Assembly (NCBI GenBank): GCA_946482285.1
Contig: CAMLQK010000001.1
Location: forward strand, 124,001 to 188,000
Direction of reading: 5' to 3'
DNA length: 64,000 bases
Origin: an uncultured Candidatus Saccharibacteria bacterium
GTDB lineage: Bacteria; Patescibacteria; Saccharimonadia; Saccharimonadales; UBA4665
Shown here: positions 42,931 through 52,507 of the stretch, piece by piece
Position numbering within the stretch: position 1 is the stretch's first letter
How the letters are laid out: each line of letters begins with the position of its first letter
Made by a program: the position numbers and the translations under genes
Notes under the pieces: generated by a model
What the model saw: only the letters and a program-made list of their open reading frames with translations
Told to the model about the DNA's origin: nothing
Database searches by the model: none

Positions 42931-44022
42931 CTAACTCTTTAGCGGCATAATAATGTGGATGTAATCGTCAGCAGACGAGTCTTTTAGGACAATCGGTTCG
43001 AGCTTGCCATTAAATGAGAAGCTAACTTCATCGCCTTGCAAAACATGTAGTGCATCCAGCAAATAGCGCGAGTTAAGTGTAATTTCGCCGGATCCCTCCA
43101 CCTTGGCTGATGCTTTGGCGGTATTTTCACCCAGCTGAGAGGCGACAGAGCGAATACTCAGTTCCTGGCCAACTTCACTAACTTCAATGGTAATACTACC
43201 GGCACTTTCGCGTGCGAACAGGCTCGAAACTTTGGCAACATTCAGTAAATCTGCGCGCTTTAGAGTGGCAGAGGTTGCAAAGGTAGTGGGGATAAGGTTG
43301 CGATATGGCGGATAACGCCCCTCTATCAAGCGTGCTACCAACTCAACGTCACCAACCTGGAATAACACTTGCTGTTCGTCACTAGTAATCTTTACCGTGT
43401 CTTCGGTGTCGCTGACAATACGCAGCAAGTCTTGCATAGCCGAAACGGGAACCAGCAACGAAATAGCATCAGCATTTGGCATAAGTGCTTTTTCGGCCAG
43501 TCGGTAACTATCAGTAGCGGCCAGATATAGCCTACCTTCGTGAGTGTGGACAAATACGCCTGTCAGAACAGGGCGAGCTTCGTCATTTGAAGCTGCTAAA
43601 ACAACTTGTTGTAAGCTCTTTTTGAGAATAGGAGCCGGGACCGTCCAGGAGTGACCCTCGGTAATAGCTGGCATAACAGGGAATTCTTCTGCGGATACGC
43701 CATTAATAACTGACTTGTACTGCTCGGTGGCGATGTGTAACTTAAAGTCGTCTAGGTCAAACTCAATATTCCCAGCAGGCAAGCTGCTTACAAAGTCTTG
43801 CATTAAACGGGCCGGGACGGTAATTGACCCTTCTTCGGATACTTTCGCGCCTATATATTGCGTTATCGCGATGTCTAGGTTGGTGGCAGCGATGCTTAGG
43901 CGATTATTAACCGTTTTAATAAGGACATTTGCAAGCACAGGTAACGTTCCGCGAGTACTAGCTACCCGTGCAACGGTGCCAAGTGCTTTATTCAAATTTT
44001 CTTGTGTGACTTGTAGTTTCAT
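42931..44022 (-). CDS. dnaN: DNA polymerase III beta sliding clamp
   Basis: The ATG at 44022 (MKLQVTQENL) with GGGGA just upstream is the usual DnaN start. The open frame extends back only to a TTG at 44034. The 363 residues carry three clamp domains with the typical TSRGTLPVLANVLI, VPARLMQDFVSSLP and C-terminal HIIMPLKS segments. The clamp encircles DNA and tethers polymerase III. It lies downstream of dnaA and upstream of recF, the classic order. Confidence 0.96.
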   Translation of the reverse strand: MKLQVTQENLNKALGTVARVASTRGTLPVLANVLIKTVNNRLSIAATNLDIAITQYIGAKVSEEGSITVPARLMQDFVSSLPAGNIEFDLDDFKLHIATEQYKSVINGVSAEEFPVMPAITEGHSWTVPAPILKKSLQQVVLAASNDEARPVLTGVFVHTHEGRLYLAATDSYRLAEKALMPNADAISLLVPVSAMQDLLRIVSDTEDTVKITSDEQQVLFQVGDVELVARLIEGRYPPYRNLIPTTFATSATLKRADLLNVAKVSSLFARESAGSITIEVSEVGQELSIRSVASQLGENTAKASAKVEGSGEITLNSRYLLDALHVLQGDEVSFSFNGKLEPIVLKDSSADDYIHIIMPLKS

Positions 44023-44094
44023 TATTTTCCCCAACGGTCCTTACTATAAAGTAATTTTTAAATAGGTTTCTTTAGTTATATTAGTTATTAGTCC

Positions 44095-44157
44095 TGTGTA
44101 AAACGTGGATAAGTAGCTGTGTAACAGGTTGCTGTGGCGCATTTTTGCGGTGGATAA
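44095..44157. promoter_or_regulatory. DnaA-box-like cluster between dnaA and dnaN
   Basis: TGTGTAAAA at 44095-44103 is a full match to the reverse of TTWTNCACA. CGTGGATAA at 44104-44112 and GGTGGATAA at 44149-44157 match at eight of nine positions. A weaker TTGTACACA lies near 44287. The gap also holds the dnaN promoter. Confidence 0.5.
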
Positions 44158-44299
44158 TCGGTCGGAAAGCTTACGGTATCGTGTGGGGAAAAGCCCGGGG
44201 TTTGCCACATGGTTATGTTTGCGATCTTTGTGTTGTGGGTATAAATTGTACTCAGTTTTTTGGATAGTGCCCAGGGAATCCACCGGTTGTACACAGGTT

Positions 44300-45682
44300 T
44301 TACGCATACAAACGATCCTTAATCTCTGAAATAGCTGCACGGATATCGGCATCGAACCGCGATTCTTTTTCAATTTTATCAACGGAGTGGATAGCGGTGG
44401 TGTGGTCTTTGCGCCCAAGCTCGCGCGCAATTTTTGGAAAGCTCAAATGTAGTTCACTGCGCAGCATGTACATCGCTACTTGCCGCGGTACGACGATGTC
44501 TTTATCGCGCTTTGGGCCCATTATGTCCTCGAGCGGTACTTGGAAGTGCCGGGCGGTCCGCTCAATAATTTGCCGCGCGCTAATGTGTTTTGGCCGGGTC
44601 TGGCTACTTCCCAATAAAGACGAAGCGACCGTCATGTTTGGGCTAAGGCCTCGCATTTCACAGAAGGCAAGTAATTGATTTAAGGCGCCTTCTAGTTCAC
44701 GGATGTTGGTTTGGACGTTAGTCGCCAAATATTCAGTCACATCTGGAGTAAGTTCGATACCGTGGTTCTGAGCCTTGGTTTGTAGGATGGCGCAACGTGT
44801 TTCAAAATCAGGGGTTTGCATGTCGATGCTCATGCCCCATACAAAGCGTGAGCGCAGGCGCTCTTCAAGTGTTGGGATGTCCTTGGGGGGTTTGTCGCTG
44901 CTGATGATGATTTGCTTGCTGGCTTGGTGGAGGGCATTGAATGTGTGAAAAAATTCTTCCTGGACTTTTTCTTTGCCAGCAATAAATTGGATGTCGTCAA
45001 CAATAAGCACATCGGCACCGCGATAAAAGTCGGCGAAATCGGTATTTTTTTTAAACCGTACGGCGTCAACAAATTCTTGTAAGAATTGTTCGCTGGATAC
45101 ATACACGACCCGGGCGTCAGGGTTATTGGCCAGTACCGCGTTGCCAACTGCCTGCATGAGGTGGGTTTTGCCAATTCCTACACCGCCATACAAAAAGAGT
45201 GGGTTGTACTTGGTGCCGGGTTGGGCGGCGATCCCCTGACAGGCAGCGTATGCTAGTTCATTGCCAGAGCCTACGATAAAGCTCTCGAAAGTATATTTTT
45301 CGTTGAGGCCTTGCCGGTAGGTGTGGGCGAGGGCATTCGGCTGGGATTTGGTGGCGAGCGCTTGGGATTGTGGCGATTTTTGTTGGGTGGGTTGTAAGAT
45401 GGCAGCTGGCTCTTCTTCTGGTTTTTGCTGGGTGAGCGATGATTGGATTTTGAATTCAATTTGCTGTGACTCAACGCCATTTTTGCGCAGAGTAGATGTA
45501 ATGAGTTCATTATACTTGCGCTCTAATTGCTGCTTGATAAATACGTTTGGCACACCAATGACTGCGCTTTCATCGTCCAAGCGCAATAGTGCAGTGTTCT
45601 TAAACCAGGTAATGAAGTTACCACGTGATATTGATACTTCAATTTCACCCAGGACTGCTTGCCATAAGGTGTCTTGTTGCAT
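44300..45682 (-). CDS. dnaA: chromosomal replication initiator DnaA
   Basis: The 460-residue protein has domain I (about 1-80), a Gln/Pro-rich linker (about 85-120), the AAA+ ATPase with Walker A GVGIGKTH and Walker B VLIVDDIQF, and a C-terminal DNA-binding domain with GRKDHTTAIHSVDKI. It opens the origin and starts replication. It lies between two DnaA-box clusters, as expected for an autoregulated gene at oriC. Confidence 0.97.
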   Translation of the reverse strand: MQQDTLWQAVLGEIEVSISRGNFITWFKNTALLRLDDESAVIGVPNVFIKQQLERKYNELITSTLRKNGVESQQIEFKIQSSLTQQKPEEEPAAILQPTQQKSPQSQALATKSQPNALAHTYRQGLNEKYTFESFIVGSGNELAYAACQGIAAQPGTKYNPLFLYGGVGIGKTHLMQAVGNAVLANNPDARVVYVSSEQFLQEFVDAVRFKKNTDFADFYRGADVLIVDDIQFIAGKEKVQEEFFHTFNALHQASKQIIISSDKPPKDIPTLEERLRSRFVWGMSIDMQTPDFETRCAILQTKAQNHGIELTPDVTEYLATNVQTNIRELEGALNQLLAFCEMRGLSPNMTVASSLLGSSQTRPKHISARQIIERTARHFQVPLEDIMGPKRDKDIVVPRQVAMYMLRSELHLSFPKIARELGRKDHTTAIHSVDKIEKESRFDADIRAAISEIKDRLYA

Positions 45683-45734
45683 ACCCTCTTTCCCTCAAAG
45701 ATTGCTGTTGCTGATACGTCCTAATATAACCGAC

Positions 45735-45847
45735 TCTTCCACACTTTTCCACACCTTTTTAGGGCTTTTTAAAGTTTCACAATACACAGGCTTGAAAAGC
45801 AAAAAGTTATACACATTTTTGCAACTCATCTGTAAAACTGTGGAAAA
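45735..45847. promoter_or_regulatory. DnaA-box cluster, oriC candidate
   Basis: Full matches to TTWTNCACA are at 45745-45753 (TTTTCCACA), 45807-45815 (TTATACACA) and 45839-45847 (reverse). TCTTCCACA at 45735-45743 is one mismatch off. The following 45870-45960 stretch is AT-rich and could be the unwinding region. The 320-base dnaA-rpmH gap otherwise holds no gene. Confidence 0.65.
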
Positions 45848-46003
45848 TACTTGGCTAAATGGGGAAAACTTGCTAATATTAGAGGGTAAATATTGTTATT
45901 TTCACTAAATAGCAAGTAAAATACATGGAAGTAATTGCATAAGGGTGTTATGACAAGGGTTAAACTTGTCTCCTGACTCCTTATGCTGTAAAGTGAAAGC
46001 ACT

Positions 46004-46141
46004 ATGCCAAAACGAACGTATCAACCAAAGAAGCGTCACCGCTCACGTGTCCACGGCTTCATGAAGCGCATGGCAGACAAAGCTGGTCGCGCAGTGATTA
46101 AACGACGCCGCCTAAAGGGCCGCGCACGTCTGACTCACTAA
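46004..46141 (+). CDS. rpmH: 50S ribosomal protein bL34
   Basis: The 45-residue basic protein begins [19 protein letters not shown] and ends KGRARLTH, matching bL34. It starts only 16 bases after a TATGCT minus-ten box, so its leader is very short. It is next to rnpA, the usual order at the origin. Confidence 0.95.
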   Translation: MPKRTYQPKKRHRSRVHGFMKRMADKAGRAVIKRRRLKGRARLTH

Positions 46142-46205
46142 AATAAGTTCTACTCGAGCTTATTTTTAAGTCGAAACGTAAACTAACGGGGGCTACCAAA
46201 GACCT

Positions 46206-46565
46206 ATGATCAATCGAAAACACCGATTTCATGGCCATGGTAGCCTCCGTTTTGTGTACCAGCACGGCAAGACGGTTCGGGGACAGTACGGCGCTATTAA
46301 GTACGTGAAGAACCCGCGGCGTAAACATTACCGTATGGCGGTGGTTGTTAGCCGTAAGGTCCATAAGTCTGCCGTAGTGCGCAACCGCATCAGGCGGCGT
46401 ATATACGAGATTGTGCGGACAAATGAGTCGCAAATTTTGGAACCATATGATATGGTCTTTACGGCATTCAGTGACCAAGTGGCGACTATGGATGCTGCCG
46501 AGCTGCGTGAGCGGATACTCGTGAAAATGCGTGAGGCAGGCATTATACCAGAAGAAAAAGCTTAA
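46206..46565 (+). CDS. rnpA: ribonuclease P protein component
   Basis: The 119-residue basic protein binds the RNase P RNA to process tRNA 5-prime ends. The start HRFHGHGSLRFVYQHGK and the RNR motif SAVVRNRIRRRIYE are typical. The gene for the RNase P RNA is not in this window. Confidence 0.94.
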   Translation: MINRKHRFHGHGSLRFVYQHGKTVRGQYGAIKYVKNPRRKHYRMAVVVSRKVHKSAVVRNRIRRRIYEIVRTNESQILEPYDMVFTAFSDQVATMDAAELRERILVKMREAGIIPEEKA

Positions 46566-46612
46566 CAGCGTTCTGCCCGTGGTATAGTAAAAGTTAAGGA
46601 GTATATTGTTCG

Positions 46613-47554
46613 ATGTTTGAAACATTAATCGTACAGCCGATATTTAACCTATTGGTATTTATCTACGCTATTTTGCCTGGTCATAACTTTGGCTTAGCGT
46701 TGATCATATTTACCGTTATTATCCGCCTGCTGATGTGGCCGCTTGTTAAGAAGCAGCTGCACCAAGTTAAGGTGATGCGCAAAATCCAGCCAGAGCTAAA
46801 GAAGATCAAGAAAGCTGCCAACGGTGACCGCCAAAAGGAATCACTTATGGTGATGGCATTATATAAAGAGAAGGGCGTTAGTCCCTTTGGCTCCATTGGT
46901 ATTCTGCTACTGCAGCTGCCAATTCTTATTGGCTTGTATAGTGGCCTCAACAAGCTGGTCCATGATTCACGGGCAATTGTGGATTTTGCATACCCTGCGT
47001 TACAAAACATGAGCTGGCTGGAGCATCTATCTAAAAATATCCACGAATTTGACAGTACGCTATTTGGTATCGTTGACCTAACGCGTAGCGCGCTCGGTGC
47101 ACATGGGATTTACTGGCCGGCCATGATTATTGTAGCCGCCAGTGCTATTATCCAGTTCTACCAGAGCAAGCAGTTGACGCCGACCGATAAAGAAGCACGC
47201 AAGCTGCGTGATATTTTGAAGGCCGCCGGCAATGGCAAGCAAGCCGACCAGTCGGAGGTTAATGCAGCGGTTGGCCGCACGACCATTTACTTGCTCCCTG
47301 CAATGGTATTTATTTTTACGGTAAACATTGCCTCAGCACTCAGCTTGTACTGGTTTGTGGGTGGTCTGGTGGCATTTATCCAACAGAGTATTATTCTCCG
47401 CGAAGATAAGGATGAGTTAACGGGTGTTACCAAAGGCGACAAAAAGAAGCTCGGTACCGAAATCCTTGAGGGCGAAATCGTTGATGAACCGGCTAAGGCC
47501 TCTAAGACTAAGAAAGGTTCTAGCGCAAATCGTAAAAAACGGAGGAAAAAATAA
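46613..47554 (+). CDS. yidC: membrane protein insertase YidC/OxaI family
   Basis: The 313-residue short-form YidC has five or six membrane segments, the central hydrophilic-groove region after LLMWPLVKKQ, and a Lys/Arg-rich C-terminal tail (GSSANRKKRRKK) that can bind ribosomes. It inserts membrane proteins alone or with SecYEG. The order rnpA-yidC-jag is conserved in bacteria. Confidence 0.94.
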   Translation: MFETLIVQPIFNLLVFIYAILPGHNFGLALIIFTVIIRLLMWPLVKKQLHQVKVMRKIQPELKKIKKAANGDRQKESLMVMALYKEKGVSPFGSIGILLLQLPILIGLYSGLNKLVHDSRAIVDFAYPALQNMSWLEHLSKNIHEFDSTLFGIVDLTRSALGAHGIYWPAMIIVAASAIIQFYQSKQLTPTDKEARKLRDILKAAGNGKQADQSEVNAAVGRTTIYLLPAMVFIFTVNIASALSLYWFVGGLVAFIQQSIILREDKDELTGVTKGDKKKLGTEILEGEIVDEPAKASKTKKGSSANRKKRRKK

Positions 47555-48010
47555 GTGGAAGACGCCATAGTTTATGCCAAGAAATACCTCGAAGACTTGC
47601 TATCATTTTTCGGCCTTAACACTGAAGTTAAGGCATCCAGCGACGACGGCGTTATCGAACTTGAAGTGCCGTCAACGCACCTGAACGGCTTTTTGATAGG
47701 CCAGCACGGTGACACTATGCGTGCCCTCCAATTTGTCGTTAGTAATGCTCTTAAAAACCAGGGCTACGAATACACTCACGTAAACGTTGATGTCGCTGAG
47801 TATAAAAAGCAGCGTGCCGAGCGCTTGGGAAAGCAAGCCGAAGAGTGGGTGAACGAAGTTAAGAACAGCGGCGAGCCAATGGAGCTAAAGCCAATGAATG
47901 CAGTTGACCGCCGCGTTATTCATAAGCTTGCCCAAAATGCTGGCTTGGCCAGTGAATCTTTGGGTGAAGGCCGCGACCGCCGCGTTGTACTGAAGCTTTC
48001 CGAGGGCTAA
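47555..48010 (+). CDS. jag: Jag/KhpB KH-R3H RNA-binding protein
   Basis: The 151-residue protein has a KH-like domain with the GQHGDTMRALQ loop at about 49-60 and a C-terminal R3H domain (RRVIHKLAQNAGL). KhpB-type proteins bind RNA and affect cell division and wall growth. The GTG start directly follows the yidC stop, so translation is coupled. The usual N-terminal Jag domain is absent, and the protein is shorter than the family norm. Confidence 0.9.
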   Translation: MEDAIVYAKKYLEDLLSFFGLNTEVKASSDDGVIELEVPSTHLNGFLIGQHGDTMRALQFVVSNALKNQGYEYTHVNVDVAEYKKQRAERLGKQAEEWVNEVKNSGEPMELKPMNAVDRRVIHKLAQNAGLASESLGEGRDRRVVLKLSEG

Positions 48011-49158
48011 CTGATACTGACTATGGGTTGCGGGGTGTCGTTGGTCTCTTCGCCAAGTGCGGCCTTGTAGATAGTCATTGTTTCTTCGGCCATGGTGCGC
48101 CACGAGTACTTCTTTAGCTGCTCGTGGCCATTTTTTATGAGCTGGTGCCGCAGCTGGGTGTCTGTTAAAACTGTATTGACGGCATTGGCGATATCTCTAG
48201 GACTATGTGGGTCACAGTAATAGGCAGCATCACCATATACTTCGGGCATGACGCTGGCTTTACTGGATATGACTGGTGCTCCGTGGGCCATTGCCTCTAG
48301 GGGCGGCAGGCCAAAACCTTCGCTCAGCGAAGTGAAGACATATGATTTACAGTTTTGATAAAGCCACTTTAGCTCAGCATCACTGACAAATCCGGTAAAG
48401 ATAATATGGTCGTACGATGGTTTGTTAAAGGCCCACAGCTGTAGCTCATCATAGTGCTTTTCACGCTTGCCCGCCAAAACAAGCTTTAGCTTGGGGTGCT
48501 TCTTACGGATTATGTCAAAAGCCTCTATCAGTTTTGGCAGGTTCTTGTGGGGGAAGGCTGTGCCGACATACAATATGAAATCGCCGCTGACCTCTTTTGG
48601 TTTTTCTGCGCTTACTGGCAGCGGTGGCTCGCTAGACTCATATGTTACGGCCAGTTTTTTAGCTACGAACGGCTGTAATTTTACAAACTCCTGGCCAACT
48701 GTTCGGGTTGGCACGATGATGCGGCTTGATTTGCGATGGCTGAACCAGACTAGAAAGCGGTAAAGTGCCATTTTGGTTTTGTATATTGGCAACGGTGTTG
48801 TACCACGACGTACGAAATTATACATTGTGGCGTCGTGCGTGGTGGTTACGATCCTACCAAAGAATAACAGGGGCTGCTGGGTCATTGTAAAATGAACGAG
48901 GTTGGGCTTGAGACTGTAAAGCTGTTTCGCAAATCCGAATTGATGTATTGGGTTGAGCGAAAACTGTGGGTAGCGGCAGGGGACAGTGCGAAAATTGCTG
49001 TTTTTGGGCTGCCATGTATCGTCTGGCTGTAGAAGAACCGTGTATTTATGGTATGTGTCAACAGCTTGCAGGTGTTCGATAAGTCGGTCAACATAACGCC
49101 CAGTGCTTGAGCGGCGGATCCGGCCGTCAATGACTATGTGGTGGCGATGTCTATTCAT
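48007..49158 (-). CDS. GT4-family glycosyltransferase
   Basis: The 383-residue GT-B enzyme has [20 protein letters not shown] in the donor-binding half and [18 protein letters not shown] with the E-x7-E motif typical of GT4. It transfers a sugar from a nucleotide donor to a cell-surface glycan on the cytoplasmic side. Its stop overlaps the jag stop by four bases, and it is divergent from the ligase-like gene. The sugar is unknown. Confidence 0.9.
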   Translation of the reverse strand: MNRHRHHIVIDGRIRRSSTGRYVDRLIEHLQAVDTYHKYTVLLQPDDTWQPKNSNFRTVPCRYPQFSLNPIHQFGFAKQLYSLKPNLVHFTMTQQPLLFFGRIVTTTHDATMYNFVRRGTTPLPIYKTKMALYRFLVWFSHRKSSRIIVPTRTVGQEFVKLQPFVAKKLAVTYESSEPPLPVSAEKPKEVSGDFILYVGTAFPHKNLPKLIEAFDIIRKKHPKLKLVLAGKREKHYDELQLWAFNKPSYDHIIFTGFVSDAELKWLYQNCKSYVFTSLSEGFGLPPLEAMAHGAPVISSKASVMPEVYGDAAYYCDPHSPRDIANAVNTVLTDTQLRHQLIKNGHEQLKKYSWRTMAEETMTIYKAALGEETNDTPQPIVSIS

Positions 49159-49181
49159 TGGTATAATTATACCGAAAAGGA

Positions 49182-50495
49182 ATGCAAAACACTAAACGGC
49201 GGATATCGGCCGTCCCATACTATATAAGTCTTGCCCTAATGGCGTACATGCCATTCCATATTTTCTTGGCGCAGTCGCTCAGCTTGGTTACGGGTGGGCT
49301 TGATGCATGGAAAATCGCCAAAGATATAGTGGCAATTGCTGCGGTTTTGTTCGTAATTTGTTCAGTTTATGCAATGGGGAGGGCAACAAAGCTTTTTACG
49401 GCTTTTGTGGGGATGTTGTTAGGCTATGGCGCGTTGCACGCATTGATTTGGGGGGTCAATGCGGATATTTATCGCGATAGCGCGCTGCTTGGATCTGTAT
49501 ATAATTTGCGGCTTCCGGGATTTTTGATTCTTGGCTACGGTGCAACGTTGTTAATGGGACGTAATTTGGCATGGAGGCCGATTATACGGCTTATTCTTGG
49601 GGTGAGTACTATTGTGGCAAGCATTGGGTTGCTACAGTTGCTGCTACCTCCGGATATCCTTACGCATGCCGGGTACGGGATTGATCGCGGCGCACGGGCA
49701 ATGTTCTTTATTGATGACAAAGAAGGACTGCTGCGTATTATGTCTACACTGCGAGAGCCAAATGCACTTGGAGCGTACCTGTTGTTGCCCACTGGCTTGC
49801 TGACGTGGTTGCTGACTCAGAACTATATTAAGCGAACGAAGCTATTCATGGCAGGGGCACTGATGGTGCACTGCGCAGCAATTGCCTTTACTTTTTCGCG
49901 TAGCGCTTGGGGTGGTTTGTTGCTTGTTGGGGCTCTTGCGCTACTGTGGCGGTATCGCACCCATGCAATTGAGTTCTGTAGGCGGTTTTGGCTTGTAGGC
50001 GCCGCGGTATTGCTGCTGCTCGCAGCTGGATCGTATGCTGTCCGTGACCATCACTTAGTGGCGAGCTATATCACTCACGGCAGTGATGATGCGGATCTGG
50101 ATTCCAATGATTATCACTGGCTATTCTTTAAGCAAGGGATAGAAGGAATTGTTGATCAGCCACTGGGCCATGGCCCTGGTACGGCGGGCCTTGCCTCTAT
50201 TCAGAATCCTGCTGGAAGCTTCCTGACGGAAAATTATTATGTGCAAGTGGGTTATGAAGTTGGTATTGTTGGCTTGTTGGTATTTATAGCGATTAATGCG
50301 GTGATATATGTTGAATTATGGAAACGGCGACAGCACGGTGTAGCAGTTGCCTTGCTGGCTGCATTTTGGGCATACGTTATGGTTAATATGGTGCTTCATA
50401 TTTGGGCAAACGAAGCAGTGGCTTGCCAGTGGTGGATATTAGCCGGCCTGGCACTAGGGCTGCCTGTTGCCAGTAAAAAGGAGCCAACCCCTTAA
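49182..50495 (+). CDS. O-antigen ligase-like polytopic membrane protein
   Basis: The 437-residue protein has about ten to twelve membrane segments and a large external loop at about 285-345 with GHGPGTAGLASIQ and TENYYVQVGYEVG, a pattern of the Wzy/WaaL ligase superfamily. It may polymerise or attach a surface polysaccharide outside the membrane. It starts 23 bases from the divergent GT4 gene. Confidence 0.85.
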   Translation: MQNTKRRISAVPYYISLALMAYMPFHIFLAQSLSLVTGGLDAWKIAKDIVAIAAVLFVICSVYAMGRATKLFTAFVGMLLGYGALHALIWGVNADIYRDSALLGSVYNLRLPGFLILGYGATLLMGRNLAWRPIIRLILGVSTIVASIGLLQLLLPPDILTHAGYGIDRGARAMFFIDDKEGLLRIMSTLREPNALGAYLLLPTGLLTWLLTQNYIKRTKLFMAGALMVHCAAIAFTFSRSAWGGLLLVGALALLWRYRTHAIEFCRRFWLVGAAVLLLLAAGSYAVRDHHLVASYITHGSDDADLDSNDYHWLFFKQGIEGIVDQPLGHGPGTAGLASIQNPAGSFLTENYYVQVGYEVGIVGLLVFIAINAVIYVELWKRRQHGVAVALLAAFWAYVMVNMVLHIWANEAVACQWWILAGLALGLPVASKKEPTP

Positions 50496-51661
50496 CGTTT
50501 GTGGATTGTTCGCAGAATTGTATCGTGCACAGACGACGCAACTGATTCCCAGTCGAATAAACCGGCTTGTTTTTTGGCTCGTTCACTATACTCGTCCAGT
50601 AACTCCTGACTGGATAATACAGACTCCAAGCGGCTTGCAATGACGGATGGCTTTTCCTGGTCAAAATAGAGGGCGCTATCACCTGCTACTTCATGGAAAA
50701 CGGGTATGTCACTGATAATGCAGGGGGTGCCGTAGCTCATTGCTTCCAGTACGGGCATACCAAAACCTTCGTAGTGGCTGGCGCTCGTGAATAAAGTTGC
50801 TGACTGATAAAGCACTTCCCGGTCATGGTCACTGATATAGCCAAGATGGTGCACATTAAAGCCTTTGCGGGCTACTTTGGTGAGCTCGGCTACCTCTGCT
50901 TCGCAGTTCCAGCCAATTCCCCCGGCGACAACCAGGGCGTATTTGTTGCGGATGGCAAGTGGCAACTGGGTATAACCACTTAAAAGTTTAATAATATTTT
51001 TACGCGGCTCAATAGTGCCGAGTGTAAGAATAAACGGTTGGCTGATGCCTAATTTCTTAAGCGTATCGGCGCAATCCCGGGCTGAGTGGGTAACAGGTTG
51101 GCCTGGGGGAATTGGCGTTACAAGGATGTCATTTGGGCTAATGCTATAGTTTGCTTCTATGTTCTGTTTACTGAACTTCGAAACAGTTATGACAAAGTTT
51201 GAGCGTTTGATTTCCTTTGGCACAAAACGTTCGAGGTCTTTTTGGTTCTTTGCCGAAACATATTCAGGAAGATCGATATATGTCGTATCGTGCACAACGG
51301 GCGCGCTTGGTGTTCTGAATAGGCTGGGGTAGCCCAGGAAGTTTGTATACAAAATGAAATCAGCTTTGGTGTGGCTCAGGATTTCTACGGGAATTTCGAT
51401 ATTCCAGCGGCGGAGCTGGTAGACGACCTTACTCGGTATAAACGTTACGCTGTTATAGCTGATATTTGGCGCTGTTGGGAAGTGGGCGGAGCTGCGGCGG
51501 CCTAAGAAATTGTAGTAAAAACCAACGAGCTCTACATCTGGATAGGTCTGGGCGAGTGTGCTGATGAGCCGTTCCGTATAGTACGCAACACCAGTTTTAT
51601 TAACCAACATTGGGCTGGCGTCGAAGACAATTTTAATCTTTTTTGTCATGGATTTGCTCAT
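50492..51661 (-). CDS. GT4-family glycosyltransferase
   Basis: The frame runs back to 51745, but the overlapping divergent promoter and the typical GT4 start (IKIVFDASPMLVNKTGVA) favour the ATG at 51661, giving 389 residues. LTLGTIEPRKN and EGFGMPVLEAMSYGTP carry the donor-binding and E-x7-E motifs. The Asp in FDASP and the GVAYY segment suit mannosyl- or rhamnosyltransferase-like enzymes of surface glycan synthesis. Its stop overlaps the ligase gene by four bases. Confidence 0.88.
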   Translation of the reverse strand: MSKSMTKKIKIVFDASPMLVNKTGVAYYTERLISTLAQTYPDVELVGFYYNFLGRRSSAHFPTAPNISYNSVTFIPSKVVYQLRRWNIEIPVEILSHTKADFILYTNFLGYPSLFRTPSAPVVHDTTYIDLPEYVSAKNQKDLERFVPKEIKRSNFVITVSKFSKQNIEANYSISPNDILVTPIPPGQPVTHSARDCADTLKKLGISQPFILTLGTIEPRKNIIKLLSGYTQLPLAIRNKYALVVAGGIGWNCEAEVAELTKVARKGFNVHHLGYISDHDREVLYQSATLFTSASHYEGFGMPVLEAMSYGTPCIISDIPVFHEVAGDSALYFDQEKPSVIASRLESVLSSQELLDEYSERAKKQAGLFDWESVASSVHDTILRTIHKR

Positions 51662-51669
51662 AATAATAG

Positions 51670-51675
51670 TATAAT
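51670..51675 (+). promoter_or_regulatory. minus-ten box of a leaderless ABC exporter operon
   Basis: TATAAT at 51670-51675 is 7 bases before the GTG start codons at 51683 and 51686, so the message would start at or next to the start codon. Confidence 0.55.
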
Positions 51676-51682
51676 GTCTTAA

Positions 51683-52507
51683 GTGGTGAATTACTTCAAG
51701 AAAATAAAAGACCGTTATACCTATTCGCTCATTCTTCTGCGACAAATGGTGATAACCGACTTCAAGCTTCGCTATCAGGGTTCGGTACTGGGATACGTGT
51801 GGTCGCTGTTGCGTCCGCTATTCCTATTTATTATTTTGTATGTTGTGTTCGCAAAATTCCTGCGCGTAGGTGACGGCGTACCTAACTACCCTGTTTATTT
51901 GTTGACTGGGATTGTGCTGTGGAATTTCTTTGCCGAGATCACTAATAATGGCGTATCTGCTATCGTTGGCCGTGGCGACCTGATACGCAAACTGAACTTC
52001 CCCAAGTACGTTATTATTTTATCTGCAGCTTTCTCGGCTCTGATTAACCTGTTCCTAAACCTTGTTGTGATAGGCTTGTTTATGGCTATCACAAAGGTTG
52101 ACGTAAGCTGGAATATCTTATTGGCACCATTGCCTATACTAGAGATTTTTATCTTTGCAATTGGCGTATCTCTGATACTCGGAGCGGTATTTGTACGGTT
52201 GCGCGATATCAATTATGTCTGGGAAGTGGTTATGCAGGCGGCGTTTTACGCAACACCTATTATCTATCCTCTAACACTTGTAAGTGATAAATGGCCGGCA
52301 GTGGCAAATATTATGCTTTTGAATCCTGTGGCCCAGGCTATCCAGGATGTCCGGTACGTAGCCATTACTAATGAGTCGCAAACGATATGGAGCCTGATGG
52401 GGTCTGTATGGGTAGCGCTCATCCCAATTGTAATTGTGGTTTGCACGTTTGTTTTTGCTGTTGTTTTCTTTAAGCGGCGGTCACCAAAGTTTGCGGAGGA
52501 AGTCTAA
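51683..52507 (+). CDS. wzm: polysaccharide ABC exporter permease (Wzm-like)
   Basis: The 274-residue ABC-2 type permease has six membrane segments. LKLRYQGSVLGYVWSLLRPL-like start and GIVLWNFFAE near 73-82 are typical of Wzm/TagG. With the next gene it exports a lipid-linked polysaccharide. Start may be GTG at 51683 or 51686, and the message is probably leaderless. Confidence 0.92.
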   Translation: MVNYFKKIKDRYTYSLILLRQMVITDFKLRYQGSVLGYVWSLLRPLFLFIILYVVFAKFLRVGDGVPNYPVYLLTGIVLWNFFAEITNNGVSAIVGRGDLIRKLNFPKYVIILSAAFSALINLFLNLVVIGLFMAITKVDVSWNILLAPLPILEIFIFAIGVSLILGAVFVRLRDINYVWEVVMQAAFYATPIIYPLTLVSDKWPAVANIMLLNPVAQAIQDVRYVAITNESQTIWSLMGSVWVALIPIVIVVCTFVFAVVFFKRRSPKFAEEV

